Made by a program: the position numbers and the translations under genes
Notes under the pieces: generated by a model
The model's database searches: none
Told to the model about the DNA's origin: nothing
Seen by the model: only the letters and a program-made list of their open reading frames with translations
Shown: positions 17,207-27,000 of the stretch, one piece after another
Position numbering within the stretch: position 1 is the stretch's first letter
How the letters are laid out: every line of letters starts with the position of its first letter
Source: Arthrobacter sp. E3
Lineage (GTDB): Bacteria; Actinomycetota; Actinomycetes; Actinomycetales; Micrococcaceae
Assembly (NCBI RefSeq): GCF_017353415.1
Contig: NZ_JAFMPX010000003.1
Location: 62,001 to 126,000, forward strand
DNA length: 64,000 bases
Direction: 5' to 3'

Positions 17207-18304
17207 TTGTCGCCTGCCCGTAATACCCGCCCTTTTGGGGCCACCGATTTCATCATGGGATCGATTTTTGCCTCCGTCCTGGTGCTCACCACAGCCTGCG
17301 GTGGCGCAACGGCACCCCAGGCAGCTCCGGCGTCGGACGTGGCAACGCCGGGTCCAGCAACGACCAGCGCCGTCCCAAGCCCCACAGCCACTAGCGCAGC
17401 ACCCTTGGACGGCCAGGGCGGGGTCGACCTAGCGGCAAATACGACGTCGGTCGAAGCAGCGAAGGCCCTGATCGTATTGGAAACGCTTCCCATCAAGGGC
17501 AGGGCGCCCAAGACCGGATACAGCCGTGAAGAGTTCGGGCAGGCTTGGGCAGACGTGGACCGCAACGGCTGCGACACCCGCAATGACATTCTGAGCCGAG
17601 ACCTGACGGCGAAGACGTTCAAGCCGGGCACGCGCGACTGCCTAGTGTTGACGGGAATTCTGGACGATCCCTACACGGCAGACACCATTTCCTTTGTGCG
17701 CGGGCCCGAAAGCGCAAAGGTGCAGATCGACCATGTTGTGGCACTCAATGACGCCTGGCAAAAAGGAGCCCAACAGCTGACGGCGGATCGGCGCAGGGCG
17801 TTCGCCAACGATCCACTGAATTTGCTGGCCGTTGACGGTCCCAGCAACCAAAGCAAGGGTGCTGGTGACGCTGCCACGTGGCTGCCGCCGAACAAAAGTT
17901 ATCGCTGCGAATATGTGGCCCGGCAGATCTCCGTCAAGGCCGGCTACGAACTGTGGGTGACGCAGGCTGAGCACGATGCCATGGCCAAGGTGTTGGGCAC
18001 GTGCACGGATGCTCAAGTTCCGAGCAGCGAGGCTCCCACGGCTGCCCCGGAGCAGGCTGTTGTGCTGCCGCCGATCGCCCCGCTGCCCCCTGTTGCCGCC
18101 GTTGAGCCAGCACCGGCGCCCGCACCCCCGGCCCCACAGCCCGCACCCCCGGCTCCAGCCCCGTTGGTTCAGCTGCCGGTAGCCGAGGTCTTCTACCAGA
18201 ACTGCACAGCTGTGCGAGCTGCAGGGGCCGCACCCATCCGAGTGGGTCAGCCTGGTTTCCAGCCCAAGTTCGACCGAGACGGCGACGGGGTCGGCTGCGA
18301 GTAG
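17207..18304 (+). CDS. Secreted lipoprotein with HNH-type (DUF1524/GmrSD-like) nuclease domain and excalibur motif
   Basis: A 365-aa exported protein. TTG 17207 (preceded by GGGGGAG) opens a signal peptide with a lipobox ending TTAC (Cys31), then a Pro/Ala/Thr linker. The nuclease-like domain (about 75-265) shows DRNGCDTRNDIL, IDHVVALNDAWQKGA (HNH-type His) and FANDPLNLLAVDGPSNQSKG. A Pro-rich spacer leads to a C-terminal excalibur domain ending FDRDGDGVGCE, a probable calcium-binding motif. It resembles extracellular DNA-degrading proteins of Gram-positive bacteria used for nutrient scavenging or envelope maintenance. It stands alone after the Ter operon. Confidence 0.85.
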   Translation: MSPARNTRPFGATDFIMGSIFASVLVLTTACGGATAPQAAPASDVATPGPATTSAVPSPTATSAAPLDGQGGVDLAANTTSVEAAKALIVLETLPIKGRAPKTGYSREEFGQAWADVDRNGCDTRNDILSRDLTAKTFKPGTRDCLVLTGILDDPYTADTISFVRGPESAKVQIDHVVALNDAWQKGAQQLTADRRRAFANDPLNLLAVDGPSNQSKGAGDAATWLPPNKSYRCEYVARQISVKAGYELWVTQAEHDAMAKVLGTCTDAQVPSSEAPTAAPEQAVVLPPIAPLPPVAAVEPAPAPAPPAPQPAPPAPAPLVQLPVAEVFYQNCTAVRAAGAAPIRVGQPGFQPKFDRDGDGVGCE

Positions 18305-18369
18305 CCCTGCCGTTCACTGCTACCGATCCCACCTCTTCCAACTGTGCTGGTAGTCGCTAGCATTGGAGT

Positions 18370-18780
18370 ATGGGTTACCGTGGCAACCGACCTTTGGTCC
18401 CAGCAGTGTGGCAGCGTCACGATACGGAGATCTTGCCGTTATGGCGCGAACGCCTGTGCGCGGAAATGGGTCCGACGGTGGCAAGCCGTTATGCGAGCGG
18501 GCTCTTTTTCGAGGACCGGCGCCGTCCCATTGCCCAGTGGTTCAATCCGGCCTTGAACGCAGCGTTGCTGGTGGGCATTGAGACGTCCGCCGAATGGCCG
18601 GTCCAGCGCTTTGGGTTGTTTTATGCCCCAGCCGGCGGTGGTGCCGTGATCAAGGTTCACACCAACACGCACGAGTGGTTCACCCGCACCCCGAAGGAAT
18701 CACCCACCGAGGAAGAGGCATTCGCCGCGGCCCTTGTTTCCGCCGAGTCCTTTCTGCACGTGGAGATGGATTTCCTCTAG
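18370..18780 (+). CDS. Hypothetical protein, unrecognised
   Basis: A 136-aa soluble protein with no signal peptide, rich in Trp and Arg in its N-terminal half (WQRHDTEILPLWRERL), with a central GLFYAPAGGGAVIKV and an acidic C-terminal helix. I do not recognise the family. Coding looks real from composition and uninterrupted length. ATG 18370 has GGAG-like bases just upstream. It converges on the PLP lyase gene 34 nt later. Confidence 0.6.
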   Translation: MGYRGNRPLVPAVWQRHDTEILPLWRERLCAEMGPTVASRYASGLFFEDRRRPIAQWFNPALNAALLVGIETSAEWPVQRFGLFYAPAGGGAVIKVHTNTHEWFTRTPKESPTEEEAFAAALVSAESFLHVEMDFL

Positions 18781-18814
18781 GGTTCGCCTCGAAACCGGCT
18801 CCACCGCGAACAAG

Positions 18815-20020
18815 CTATTTCGCCAGCGAAGCCGCCATATGTTCCACGATCCGGCGCAAGATGGGTGCGGGAGTGGCAAAGTTCAGCCGAATCCAGCCGG
18901 CGCCCACATCGCCGCACAGGCCGCCCTCGGTCAGCGCCACCCGGGCATGTGCGGCAAAGAACTCGGTGGGTGTGCCCGTAAAATCCCCGAAATCCAGTTC
19001 CGTGCAATCAACGAACGCCAAGTACGTCCCTTCCGGCACCACAAAGCGGGCTTGCGGCAAGTGCTCCTGCAACAGGCGCTCGAGCAGGCGCCGGTTGCCG
19101 TCCAAGTATCCAATGACGCCTTCCAGCCATGGCATCCCCTGCGTGTAGGCAGCGATGTTGGCCGCCACCCCAAAGGTGCTGGCACCATGTTCCGCAAACG
19201 GTTCCTCGGCGACCCACAGCTCATAGTCGGCAGCATTGGAAAAGATGATCTGGGCAGCTTTGAGCCCGGCCAAGTTCCAAGCCTTCGACGCAGACGTGGC
19301 CGTCACCGTGTGGCGGGCCGCGGCGTCACTGACCGAGGCGTACGGTACGTGCCTAGCGCCGTCGTACACCAGGGGCGCATGGATCTCATCGGAGAACACC
19401 CGAGCCCCGCGCGCTTCCACAATGGTGCTCAGCCGCAGCATTTCCTCACGGGTATAGACCTTTCCAATCGGGTTGTGCGGATTGCAGAGCACCAACAGGT
19501 CGCCGGCGGACAGTGCCTCTCCAAGGGCAGCAAAGTCGAGTTCCCACGTCGCCTCGCCCCGGATCATGGGAACCTGGACAAGTTCACGCCCGTACATGGC
19601 CGGGAGGATGATGAACGGCATGTACGCGGGCGTCGGGACCACTATCCGCCCCTTCGCCGGGGTGAAATGCCTGACGGTGGCTTCAAGTGCGGTGAGGACG
19701 TCAACCACGGGGCGGATCCATTCCGCGGGTACGTCCCAGCCATGGCGCATAGCCAGAAAGTCCCGGCAGGCCAGCCCTAGTTCGTCCACCAGATGGCCCG
19801 GCAAATATCCCACCTGCCCTCTCGACACCAGTTCGCGAAGCCGCTCCGCGATGGGCGCGGCCAGGCCAAAGTCCATTTCGGCCACCCAGGCTGGCAGCTG
19901 CCCGGGGAACGCGGACCACTTCAAACTACCCGCAGCACGCAGATCCGCTTCGCTCACGGCGTCGAAAGCGCCCTGCCGGGGTGACGTGTCCGCGGACGTC
20001 TGTAAGTCTGAAATTGTCAT
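18815..20020 (-). CDS. MalY/PatB-type PLP-dependent aminotransferase or cystathionine beta-lyase
   Basis: A 401-aa class I/II fold-type I PLP enzyme. It has KWSAFPGQLPAWVAEMDF (the early motif typical of MalY/PatB), NPHNPIGKVYTREEM, FSDEIHAPLVYDGARH and SASKAWNLAGLK with the PLP lysine. MalY/PatB proteins cleave cystathionine or cysteine conjugates and can moonlight in regulation. ATG 20020 is preceded by AGAGGAGGA at good spacing; the reading frame continues upstream without a stop to 20935, but that part is antisense to the MFS gene. It diverges from the MFS gene, so the two may be linked in sulfur-compound use. Confidence 0.88.
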   Translation of the reverse strand: MTISDLQTSADTSPRQGAFDAVSEADLRAAGSLKWSAFPGQLPAWVAEMDFGLAAPIAERLRELVSRGQVGYLPGHLVDELGLACRDFLAMRHGWDVPAEWIRPVVDVLTALEATVRHFTPAKGRIVVPTPAYMPFIILPAMYGRELVQVPMIRGEATWELDFAALGEALSAGDLLVLCNPHNPIGKVYTREEMLRLSTIVEARGARVFSDEIHAPLVYDGARHVPYASVSDAAARHTVTATSASKAWNLAGLKAAQIIFSNAADYELWVAEEPFAEHGASTFGVAANIAAYTQGMPWLEGVIGYLDGNRRLLERLLQEHLPQARFVVPEGTYLAFVDCTELDFGDFTGTPTEFFAAHARVALTEGGLCGDVGAGWIRLNFATPAPILRRIVEHMAASLAK

Positions 20021-20135
20021 GCTCGGGTCCTCCTCTGTCACACTGGTTACGTCTGCTTCCACCTTAAGCCACCCCATGGGAGGGCCGTCGGCGCAGTGCC
20101 CGCACCACGACTCTGCCACTCTTAGGACTTTCCCG

Positions 20136-21443
20136 ATGAGCACCATCTCCCTCCAACGCCGCAACCAAGCCGTACTCGTCGTTGGGCAGCTGTTGTCGGG
20201 GGTGGGTGTGGCCTCCGGTGTTGCCGTGGGAGGCATCCTGGCTGCGCAACTGGCAGGCACGACGGCGGCATCCGGCTTTGTGCAGACAGCGTCCGCCTTG
20301 GGTGCGGGGCTGGTGGCCGTGCCGTTGGCGAACCTTGCCGTGCGGGCGGGGCGCCGCTGGGCGCTGAGCACTGGCATGGTCTTGGGCGCCATGGGAGCCG
20401 CAGTGGTTCTACTGGCGGCAAGCCTTGGCCAGTTCTGGCTCATGGCCGCCGGCATGCTGTTTTTTGGTTCGGCCACTGCGGCCGGATTGCAAGCTAGGTA
20501 TGCGGCAGTTGACGGCGCACCCCCGGAGAAGGCCGGCCGGGCCATGGCGATCGTCATTTGGGCCACGACTGTGGGCTCGGTGGCTGGACCCAACCTCTCC
20601 GAGCCTGGCCGTTTGCTGGGTATTCGGCTGGACATGGTGCCGTTGGCCGGCCCGTTTGTGTTCTCCCTGGTTGCATTTTTGACCGCAGCTCTGGTCATCG
20701 CGCTATTTTTCCTGACCCCTCCCCCTCCCGCACATAATACCGGTTTGTCTGGTGGAGCCTCCGGTGACACCGTCGATGAGGCTCCCAGACAAGCTACAAA
20801 ACCGGCCAAACGGCATGGTGCCTGGCGTGCCCTGCGTCTGGCCAGCCACAATCCACGGGCACTTTTTGCCCTGGCGGCGGTCACCGGCGGACACGCCATC
20901 ATGGTGGGCGTCATGGTCATGACCCCTGTTGCCATGAATGAGCACGGTCACGCGCTGGAGATGATCGGCATTGTCATCAGCCTGCATATTCTGGGTATGT
21001 ACGCGGCCAGCCCGATGTTTGGTTGGCTGGTGGACAAACTGGGCAGCGTGCCCGTCATTTTCATCGGCTACGGAATTTTCCTGGCGGCCATCACCATTGG
21101 CGCTATTGTCTCGGATAGCAGCGACCCCCTACCCATGTCCATTGCCTTGACCACGCTGGGCTTGGGCTGGTCGGCGTGCCTGATCGGCGGCTCGTCCCTG
21201 CTCAACGAATCGGCACCGGACCACCTTCGCGTTCCGCTTCAGGGCGCCAATGACATGATGATGAACTTCGGGGCAGCCGGCCTGGCAGCATTGGCAGGCC
21301 CGGTTCTAGCGCTGGGCGGCTTCTTCTGGGTGAACATGATGGCCCTCGCCGTGCTGGCCGTTATGGTGTTCTTTGGCCTGCGTGCCGTACATCCGACACC
21401 CAGGGACGTCATGCCTGAAAGCGTTTCTGACACGGTCGGCTAG
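20136..21443 (+). CDS. MFS transporter
   Basis: A 435-aa major facilitator protein with about 12 hydrophobic segments split by a hydrophilic loop near 215-240 (GASGDTVDEAPRQATKPAKRHG). ATG 20136 (MSTISLQRRNQ) is the plausible start; upstream in-frame sequence is antisense to the PLP gene. MFS-like features include RAGRRW at the 2-3 loop and FGWLVDKLGSVP in the second half. The substrate cannot be told; divergent pairing with the PLP lyase hints at an amino acid or thiol compound. Confidence 0.85.
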   Translation: MSTISLQRRNQAVLVVGQLLSGVGVASGVAVGGILAAQLAGTTAASGFVQTASALGAGLVAVPLANLAVRAGRRWALSTGMVLGAMGAAVVLLAASLGQFWLMAAGMLFFGSATAAGLQARYAAVDGAPPEKAGRAMAIVIWATTVGSVAGPNLSEPGRLLGIRLDMVPLAGPFVFSLVAFLTAALVIALFFLTPPPPAHNTGLSGGASGDTVDEAPRQATKPAKRHGAWRALRLASHNPRALFALAAVTGGHAIMVGVMVMTPVAMNEHGHALEMIGIVISLHILGMYAASPMFGWLVDKLGSVPVIFIGYGIFLAAITIGAIVSDSSDPLPMSIALTTLGLGWSACLIGGSSLLNESAPDHLRVPLQGANDMMMNFGAAGLAALAGPVLALGGFFWVNMMALAVLAVMVFFGLRAVHPTPRDVMPESVSDTVG

Positions 21444-21597
21444 CTCGCTGTTACCAGTGAAACAGGCTGGCCGCCTGTGATGCACCAGTTCAGGTCACTC
21501 GCAGTATCGATTTTCGTGTCGCTTTGCTCCTATCGGCACCCGGCATGGGTGGACACAAAAGCTTCCCCGATCGCCCGTTAGAGGTCAGGATTCAGTC

Positions 21598-21906
21598 ATG
21601 ACAGAGAAATCCGTTCGTCGCGTCATCCGTCTGTTTCCTGACTACGGCCATCGGTGGCCGCTGTGGGAGAACAGCACTGCCGAGCGACCAACAAAATACA
21701 CAATGGAGCCCGCGGACTTTGGGCTGTCACAGAATCTCACACTCCGACTTCGCACATGGTACGACGCCTGGGATGCCGAGAACTTGTACGACGGTGGTTG
21801 GAGCTCGCCTGACAACGAAGCAGCTTGGAACGCGGAAGGCGCCAGTATCGCCGAGCAACTTCGTGCAGAAGTCAAAGCCTTCGCTGACGTGGAATACCAC
21901 GAGTAG
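21598..21906 (+). CDS. Hypothetical small protein, unrecognised
   Basis: A 102-aa acidic, Trp-rich soluble protein (RWPLWENSTAERP, LRTWYDAWDAENLYDGGW) without signal peptide or membrane segment. Start ATG 21598 after AGAGGTCAGGA. I cannot assign a family; composition and codon use look genuine. Confidence 0.6.
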   Translation: MTEKSVRRVIRLFPDYGHRWPLWENSTAERPTKYTMEPADFGLSQNLTLRLRTWYDAWDAENLYDGGWSSPDNEAAWNAEGASIAEQLRAEVKAFADVEYHE

Positions 21907-22464
21907 AAGCCGGCGTCTGTAAACGACATCGTCAGCGCCCGTTCAAGGTTCCTTTGTGGGACGTTAGTGTCTCTTTTAGAGACGTGTGTGATAGTCCTCG
22001 TACTTTGGCCCTAGTCAGGTAATAGGCGAGCTAACAATTGTTCTTGGTAGCCCCGGATAGGCTCTGTTGATGAATAACCTCGAGCAGCGCAAACCCTCCA
22101 TTATTTTGCGCGTGGACTGGGCCATTGTCTGCTTCTCGGCGTCATGGTGGTCATAGCGTCTGGGATGGGCTGGATATTTGCCATTGGATCGCACATCGGG
22201 TGGGCCAATGGAAGGTTTTGGAGGGGCCACCAATCAGCTCGATCCGTCTCGTTCAGGGGTTCCCGGGTGGAACGGTGGACACTGCGTGCTCAGACACTTG
22301 GGAATGCGACAGTTGGCCCAGATGCTGCAGATCGCCTCGCAGACCATGACTGCACGCATGGATCTCACGCACGCCGTTCCCACACGGAACAACCACCCGT
22401 TCCATTCAGTCCGGACCCACTAGGTCGCGCCAGCGGCGGGCGCCGGGCACTGGGGATGCATCGG
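21907..22464. other. Intergenic stretch with a possible decayed membrane-protein gene
   Basis: No intact gene is visible. A short frame from ATG 22069 (MNNLEQRKPSIILRVDW...) stops at 22155, and the overlapping frame from 22144 continues with hydrophobic sequence (MVVIASGMGWIFAIGSHIGW). The two pieces read like one protein broken by a frameshift. Beyond 22240 no frame is convincing. Confidence 0.35.
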
Positions 22465-23937
22465 CTACTCCCCGAGGATGTGGCGCAGGGCGGTTTCCAA
22501 CTCCGCGTGCCTGAAGCTGTAGCCGGAGGCCTGGACCTTATCCGCGGACACCCGTTGGTTGGCCAGCGCCAATTCGGCGGCGCCTTGGGCCCCCAGCAGC
22601 AGCTTTGGCCCCAGCTCCGGGACCTTGAACCCGGAAGGGCGTTTCAGCACACTGCCGAGAACACGCGCAAATTCACCGGCGGTCACCGGATGCGGGGCCA
22701 CGCCGTTCAGCGCCCCGGCCGCACTGTCCGTCAGGGCAGCGTGCGCGAAGATGCCGGCAATGTCATCGATCCCCACCCAGCTCTGCCATTGCTTCTCACC
22801 CAACGGCCCCCCAGCCCCGGCCAAGTACAGCGGAAGCAGCCGCTGCAGGACCCCGCCACCCGCGGAAAGCACCAGCCCGGTGCGGACGTTCACCACCCGC
22901 ACACCCGCTTGAACAGCAGGCGCGCAGGCAGCTTCCCAGTCCTGGCAAACAGTGGCCAGAAAATCAGTGCCGGGCGGGTCCGATTCCACCAGTGGGCGCG
23001 GATCTTCTGCAGAATCATGCGGTTCGGCACCGTAGTACCCCACGGCGGAACCGGACACCATGGTGAGTTGCACGCCGTCGGACGCCAGCTCTGCCAAAGT
23101 TTGAGCCAGCAGCCGCGTGCCGAGAATCCTGCTTTGACGGATGGCCTCTTTATTGGCGTCGGTGAACCGCCCACCGATGGGATGGCCGGCCAGATGCACC
23201 ACGGCGTTGCATTGCGCCAGGGCCGCGGAGTCAACCAAACCGGCATCGGGATCCCAAAAGATCTCGTCAGCGGCCTGTGGCACCCTACGCACTAGTTTCA
23301 GCACCTTATGCCCGCCACCGCCCAACAGCGCGCACACTTGGCGGCCAATCAGCCCCGACGCCCCGGACACGGCAATCTTCAACGGCTCAGCGGAATGGGC
23401 GTTGTGGAAGGCCAAATCCCCGAGCAGCTGCCGTTCCCGGAACGCAAACATGCGCTCAAGCTCCGCATTCATTCGCTTATAAGCCCACTCGCCGCGGGCC
23501 AGGGCGGGCAGCTCATAGTGCACTTCGTCAACCATGACTGTGGTGCCCGGTTCCGGCCCGTCACTAAATTTATGGGTGTGCGTCCACGACGACAGCGGTC
23601 CCTTGTCCATGACATCGGTAAAGCTCGACCCGGGCACCAGCTCGGTGTGCAGGGCGTCCCATCTCAGCTCGGGCCTCGTCCAGCGCTTGCCTGCCAACGC
23701 AGCAGGGAGCAAGCCGCGCAGGCTGCCTGCGGCCGATCCCAGCCACATTCCAATGCCGCCTGGCGCGCCCACACCCATGGCCGCCGTCGAGCCGACATTG
23801 ATGCCGTCGCTGGGTTCTGCCAAAACCGCTCCAAAGAACGACGGAGTGAGACGCACCAAGGCGCCTGGTCTGGTAAACCACGCGAACACCTGCTCGCGCG
23901 GAAGGGGGATGGATGTGGTGTAGCGAAAAATGCCCAT
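22465..23937 (-). CDS. TIGR01777-family epimerase with N-terminal SRPBCC domain
   Basis: A 490-aa two-domain protein. Residues ~1-150 form a SRPBCC/polyketide-cyclase-like ligand domain (FRYTTSIPLPREQVFAWF). Residues ~175-490 are an extended SDR of the SDR39U1/YfcH type with ISGASGLIG-like nucleotide binding (AVSGASGLIGRQV), VHLAGHPIGGRFTDANK and the C-terminal KVQASGYSFRHAELETALRHI. ATG 23937 with GGAGG at 5-nt spacing is preferred to the ATG at 23967. This fusion is common in actinobacteria; its substrate is unknown. Confidence 0.88.
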   Translation of the reverse strand: MGIFRYTTSIPLPREQVFAWFTRPGALVRLTPSFFGAVLAEPSDGINVGSTAAMGVGAPGGIGMWLGSAAGSLRGLLPAALAGKRWTRPELRWDALHTELVPGSSFTDVMDKGPLSSWTHTHKFSDGPEPGTTVMVDEVHYELPALARGEWAYKRMNAELERMFAFRERQLLGDLAFHNAHSAEPLKIAVSGASGLIGRQVCALLGGGGHKVLKLVRRVPQAADEIFWDPDAGLVDSAALAQCNAVVHLAGHPIGGRFTDANKEAIRQSRILGTRLLAQTLAELASDGVQLTMVSGSAVGYYGAEPHDSAEDPRPLVESDPPGTDFLATVCQDWEAACAPAVQAGVRVVNVRTGLVLSAGGGVLQRLLPLYLAGAGGPLGEKQWQSWVGIDDIAGIFAHAALTDSAAGALNGVAPHPVTAGEFARVLGSVLKRPSGFKVPELGPKLLLGAQGAAELALANQRVSADKVQASGYSFRHAELETALRHILGE

Positions 23938-24047
23938 GGCAGCCTCCAAAGTGGATTTGAAGTCCATCCTGCCCTATCGCGGGGACAAAGTGTCAGTGCG
24001 GCTTGCTAGATTCAAGGTGCTGCACAATTCGTATGGAAGGCAACACC

Positions 24048-27000
24048 ATGTTTCTCCTTGTTTCCCCCGCTGGCGGCGATGCCCCGCTGATCTTCTCGGC
24101 GTCGGACCTGGTGACGGCCAGCGAGTGCCAGTATAGGTCGCTGCGGATCCTTGACGAGAAGTTGGGGCGGACTACGAAGCCGGGTTTCGCCCAAGACGAG
24201 ATGATGGAACGTGCTGCAGAACTCGGCGACGCATTTGAGCACAAGATCCTCGATGAATATGTGGCCAAGTTCGGTGAATGGAACAAATCCACGGGCACAG
24301 GTGTGAAGGTCGTGGAGCGCGGGGATCTGACGTGGGCCGGCCTTGAGTCGAAGCGTGAGGAGACCCTTGAAGCGTTGCGCGCCGGGGCCGACGTCGTTTT
24401 CCAGGCCACTTTCTTTGACGGTTCCTTGGTGGGGTTTGCGGATTTTCTGGTGAGAGCGGCAGATGGCTCCTACGCCGTCCATGACACGAAACTGGCCCGG
24501 CATGCGAAAGTCAGCGCCCTGCTGCAGCTGGCCGCCTATGGGGATCAGCTGCAGCAGTACGGCATTCCGCTGGTACCTGTCACCAAGCTGATCCTGGGCA
24601 ACCGCAATGAAAGCCCACACCCCATGACCGATCTGCTGCCGGTCTTTCGTGAACGCCGGGATAATTTCCTGGACTTCACGGCAGCCCATAGGGCACAACC
24701 AGAACCCGTCTCGTGGCTGCAAGAAGGCGTCAGTTACTGCGGACGCTGCGATTATTGCACTGAGCAGGTCAAGGCCACCGGCGACTTGCTGCTTGTCAAC
24801 GGCATGACAGGTTCCCAACGCCGCAAGCTCATGGCTGAGGGCATCGCCACGATCGATGCGTTGGCGGCCATGCCAGCAGGCAACGCAACGGGGCCGCTGA
24901 CAAGATTGCGCGACCAAGCCCGCATGCAGCTCGGGTTGGAGCCTGATGTCAAGACTGTCACTGCTGGCGAGGGGCCCGACTCGCATGAGATCAGCTACAA
25001 GGTACTGGCCACTGTCAGCACAATTCCCAAACCCAGCGCAGGCGACATATTCTTTGACTTCGAAGGGGACCCGCTTTGGCAGGACCCGGACGATGACACA
25101 AAGTGGGGCATTGAGTACCTGTTTGGCTCCATTGAGGCCCCTGCTCCGGGTACTTCCGACGGTACGCCGGAGAATTTTATGCCATTTTGGGCGCATTCGC
25201 GGGCCCAGGAGCGCGAGGCGTTCTTGAAGTTTGTGGCCTACGTTGAAGCCCGACGTGCCCACCACCCTGACATGCATGTCCACCACTACGCACCCTACGA
25301 AAAGTCGGCATTGCGCAACCTAGCCGTCCTGCACGGCAACAAGGCAGCCGAGGACACCGTGGACGACTGGCTGCGCAGCGGCCTCCTCGTGGACCTGCTG
25401 GACACCGTGCGCCAATCTGTACGAATCTCCGAGTCCTCATATTCAATCAAGAAGCTGGAACCGTTTTACATGCCTTCCGGCCGTGTGGGCGATGTGACCA
25501 ATGCCGGCGCCTCAGTGGTGGCCTACGCGCATTACTGCAAGGCGCGCGACGCCGGACTGGCCGGGGACGCTGTTCAGGCAGCCGAGGCGGAGACCATCTT
25601 GGCGTCCATCTCCGCCTACAACGAATACGACTGCCTTTCCACGCTGCGCCTGCGTGATTGGCTGCTGAAAATCGGTGCCGCAAAGGTGGTGGGCAGCTGG
25701 ACCGAAGGCAGCGGAAAATTGCCCAACCCGGAAGCCTCGGCGGCCAAGCCAAGTAGCCACGAGCCCAGTGAGGGCGAGCTCAAACTGGACGCTTACATTG
25801 CAGGGCTCCAGGCACAGGGCACCTCTTACAAACTGACGAATGATGAGACCACCATTGCCATGGTGTCCGCGGCCGCCAGCTACCACCGTCGTGAGGACAA
25901 GCAGTTCTGGTGGGGCCACTTTGACCGGTTGGAGAAGGGGCCGGAATCATGGGCTGAGGAACGCAATATGCTCGTCGTTCAGGAAGCTGAAGTGCTCCAG
26001 GACTGGGCTAAGGCGACGCCAAAGGCAAGAACTGAAACCCGAACCCTGAGGCTCACCGGCACAGCAACTGAGGGATCAGACTTCCGGGCAGGCACATCAT
26101 GGTTTGGCATGATAGGGGCCCCGCTTCCAGAGGGCCTGGGCGGAGATGCGCAGATGCCGTCGCTGCGTGATGGACTCTTCAACATCACCGTCGAAGAAGA
26201 TGTGTCAGACCCCGCCACACCCGAGCTCACAACCCTCATCGTGAAGGACAAGTCCTCCCTGAAGGTGCCCGCCTACAACCAGTTGCCCATGGCGCTGACC
26301 CCGAACCAGCCCATAGCGACCAAGAGCATCCGCGAAGCACTCGCAACTTTGGCGCAGACCGTGGGAAGCAATCTGCCGCACCTGCCCCGGCACCCGGGCA
26401 TTGAGATCCTGCGCAAGGCAAAGCCGCGGCTGGCCGGCGGCGGCACCCTGCCCTCCGCCGTCGTGCATGGCGACGGGCACAGCGTGCGGGAACACGACTA
26501 CATCACCGCCATCACTGCGGCCGTGCAACTATTGGACCATTCCTACCTTGCGGTCCAGGGGCCGCCTGGGACGGGGAAGACCCATGTGGGCTCGCATGTC
26601 ATCGCGTACCTGGTAGCGCTGGGCTGGAAGATTGGAGTGGTGGGACAGTCGCACGCAGTCGTGGAGAACATGCTGCGAGCCACCATCGAAAAGGCCGGCG
26701 TGGATCCGGAACGGGTGGGCAAGAAGCTTGCCATCCCGCATGACGTGCCCTGGAAAATCACCGATGACAAGCAGTTCGGCAAGCTTCTGGGCTCCACGCA
26801 GGGTGCGTTGATCGGCGGAACCGCATGGACCATGACGGGCGCCAACGTGCCCGCCGGGTCCCTTGACCTGCTCGTGATTGATGAGGCCGGGCAGTACTCC
26901 TTGGCCAACACGCTGGCCGTGGCGCAGTCCACCCAACGCCTGCTGCTGCTGGGCGATCCGCAGCAATTGCCGCAGGTCACGCAGGGCTCCCACCCGGCCC

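Noticed and set aside
20021-20935. N-terminal extension of the PLP lyase frame to 20935
   Set aside because: The extension lies antisense to the MFS gene, is Ala/Pro/Arg-rich, and ATG 20020 has a strong AGGAGG site.
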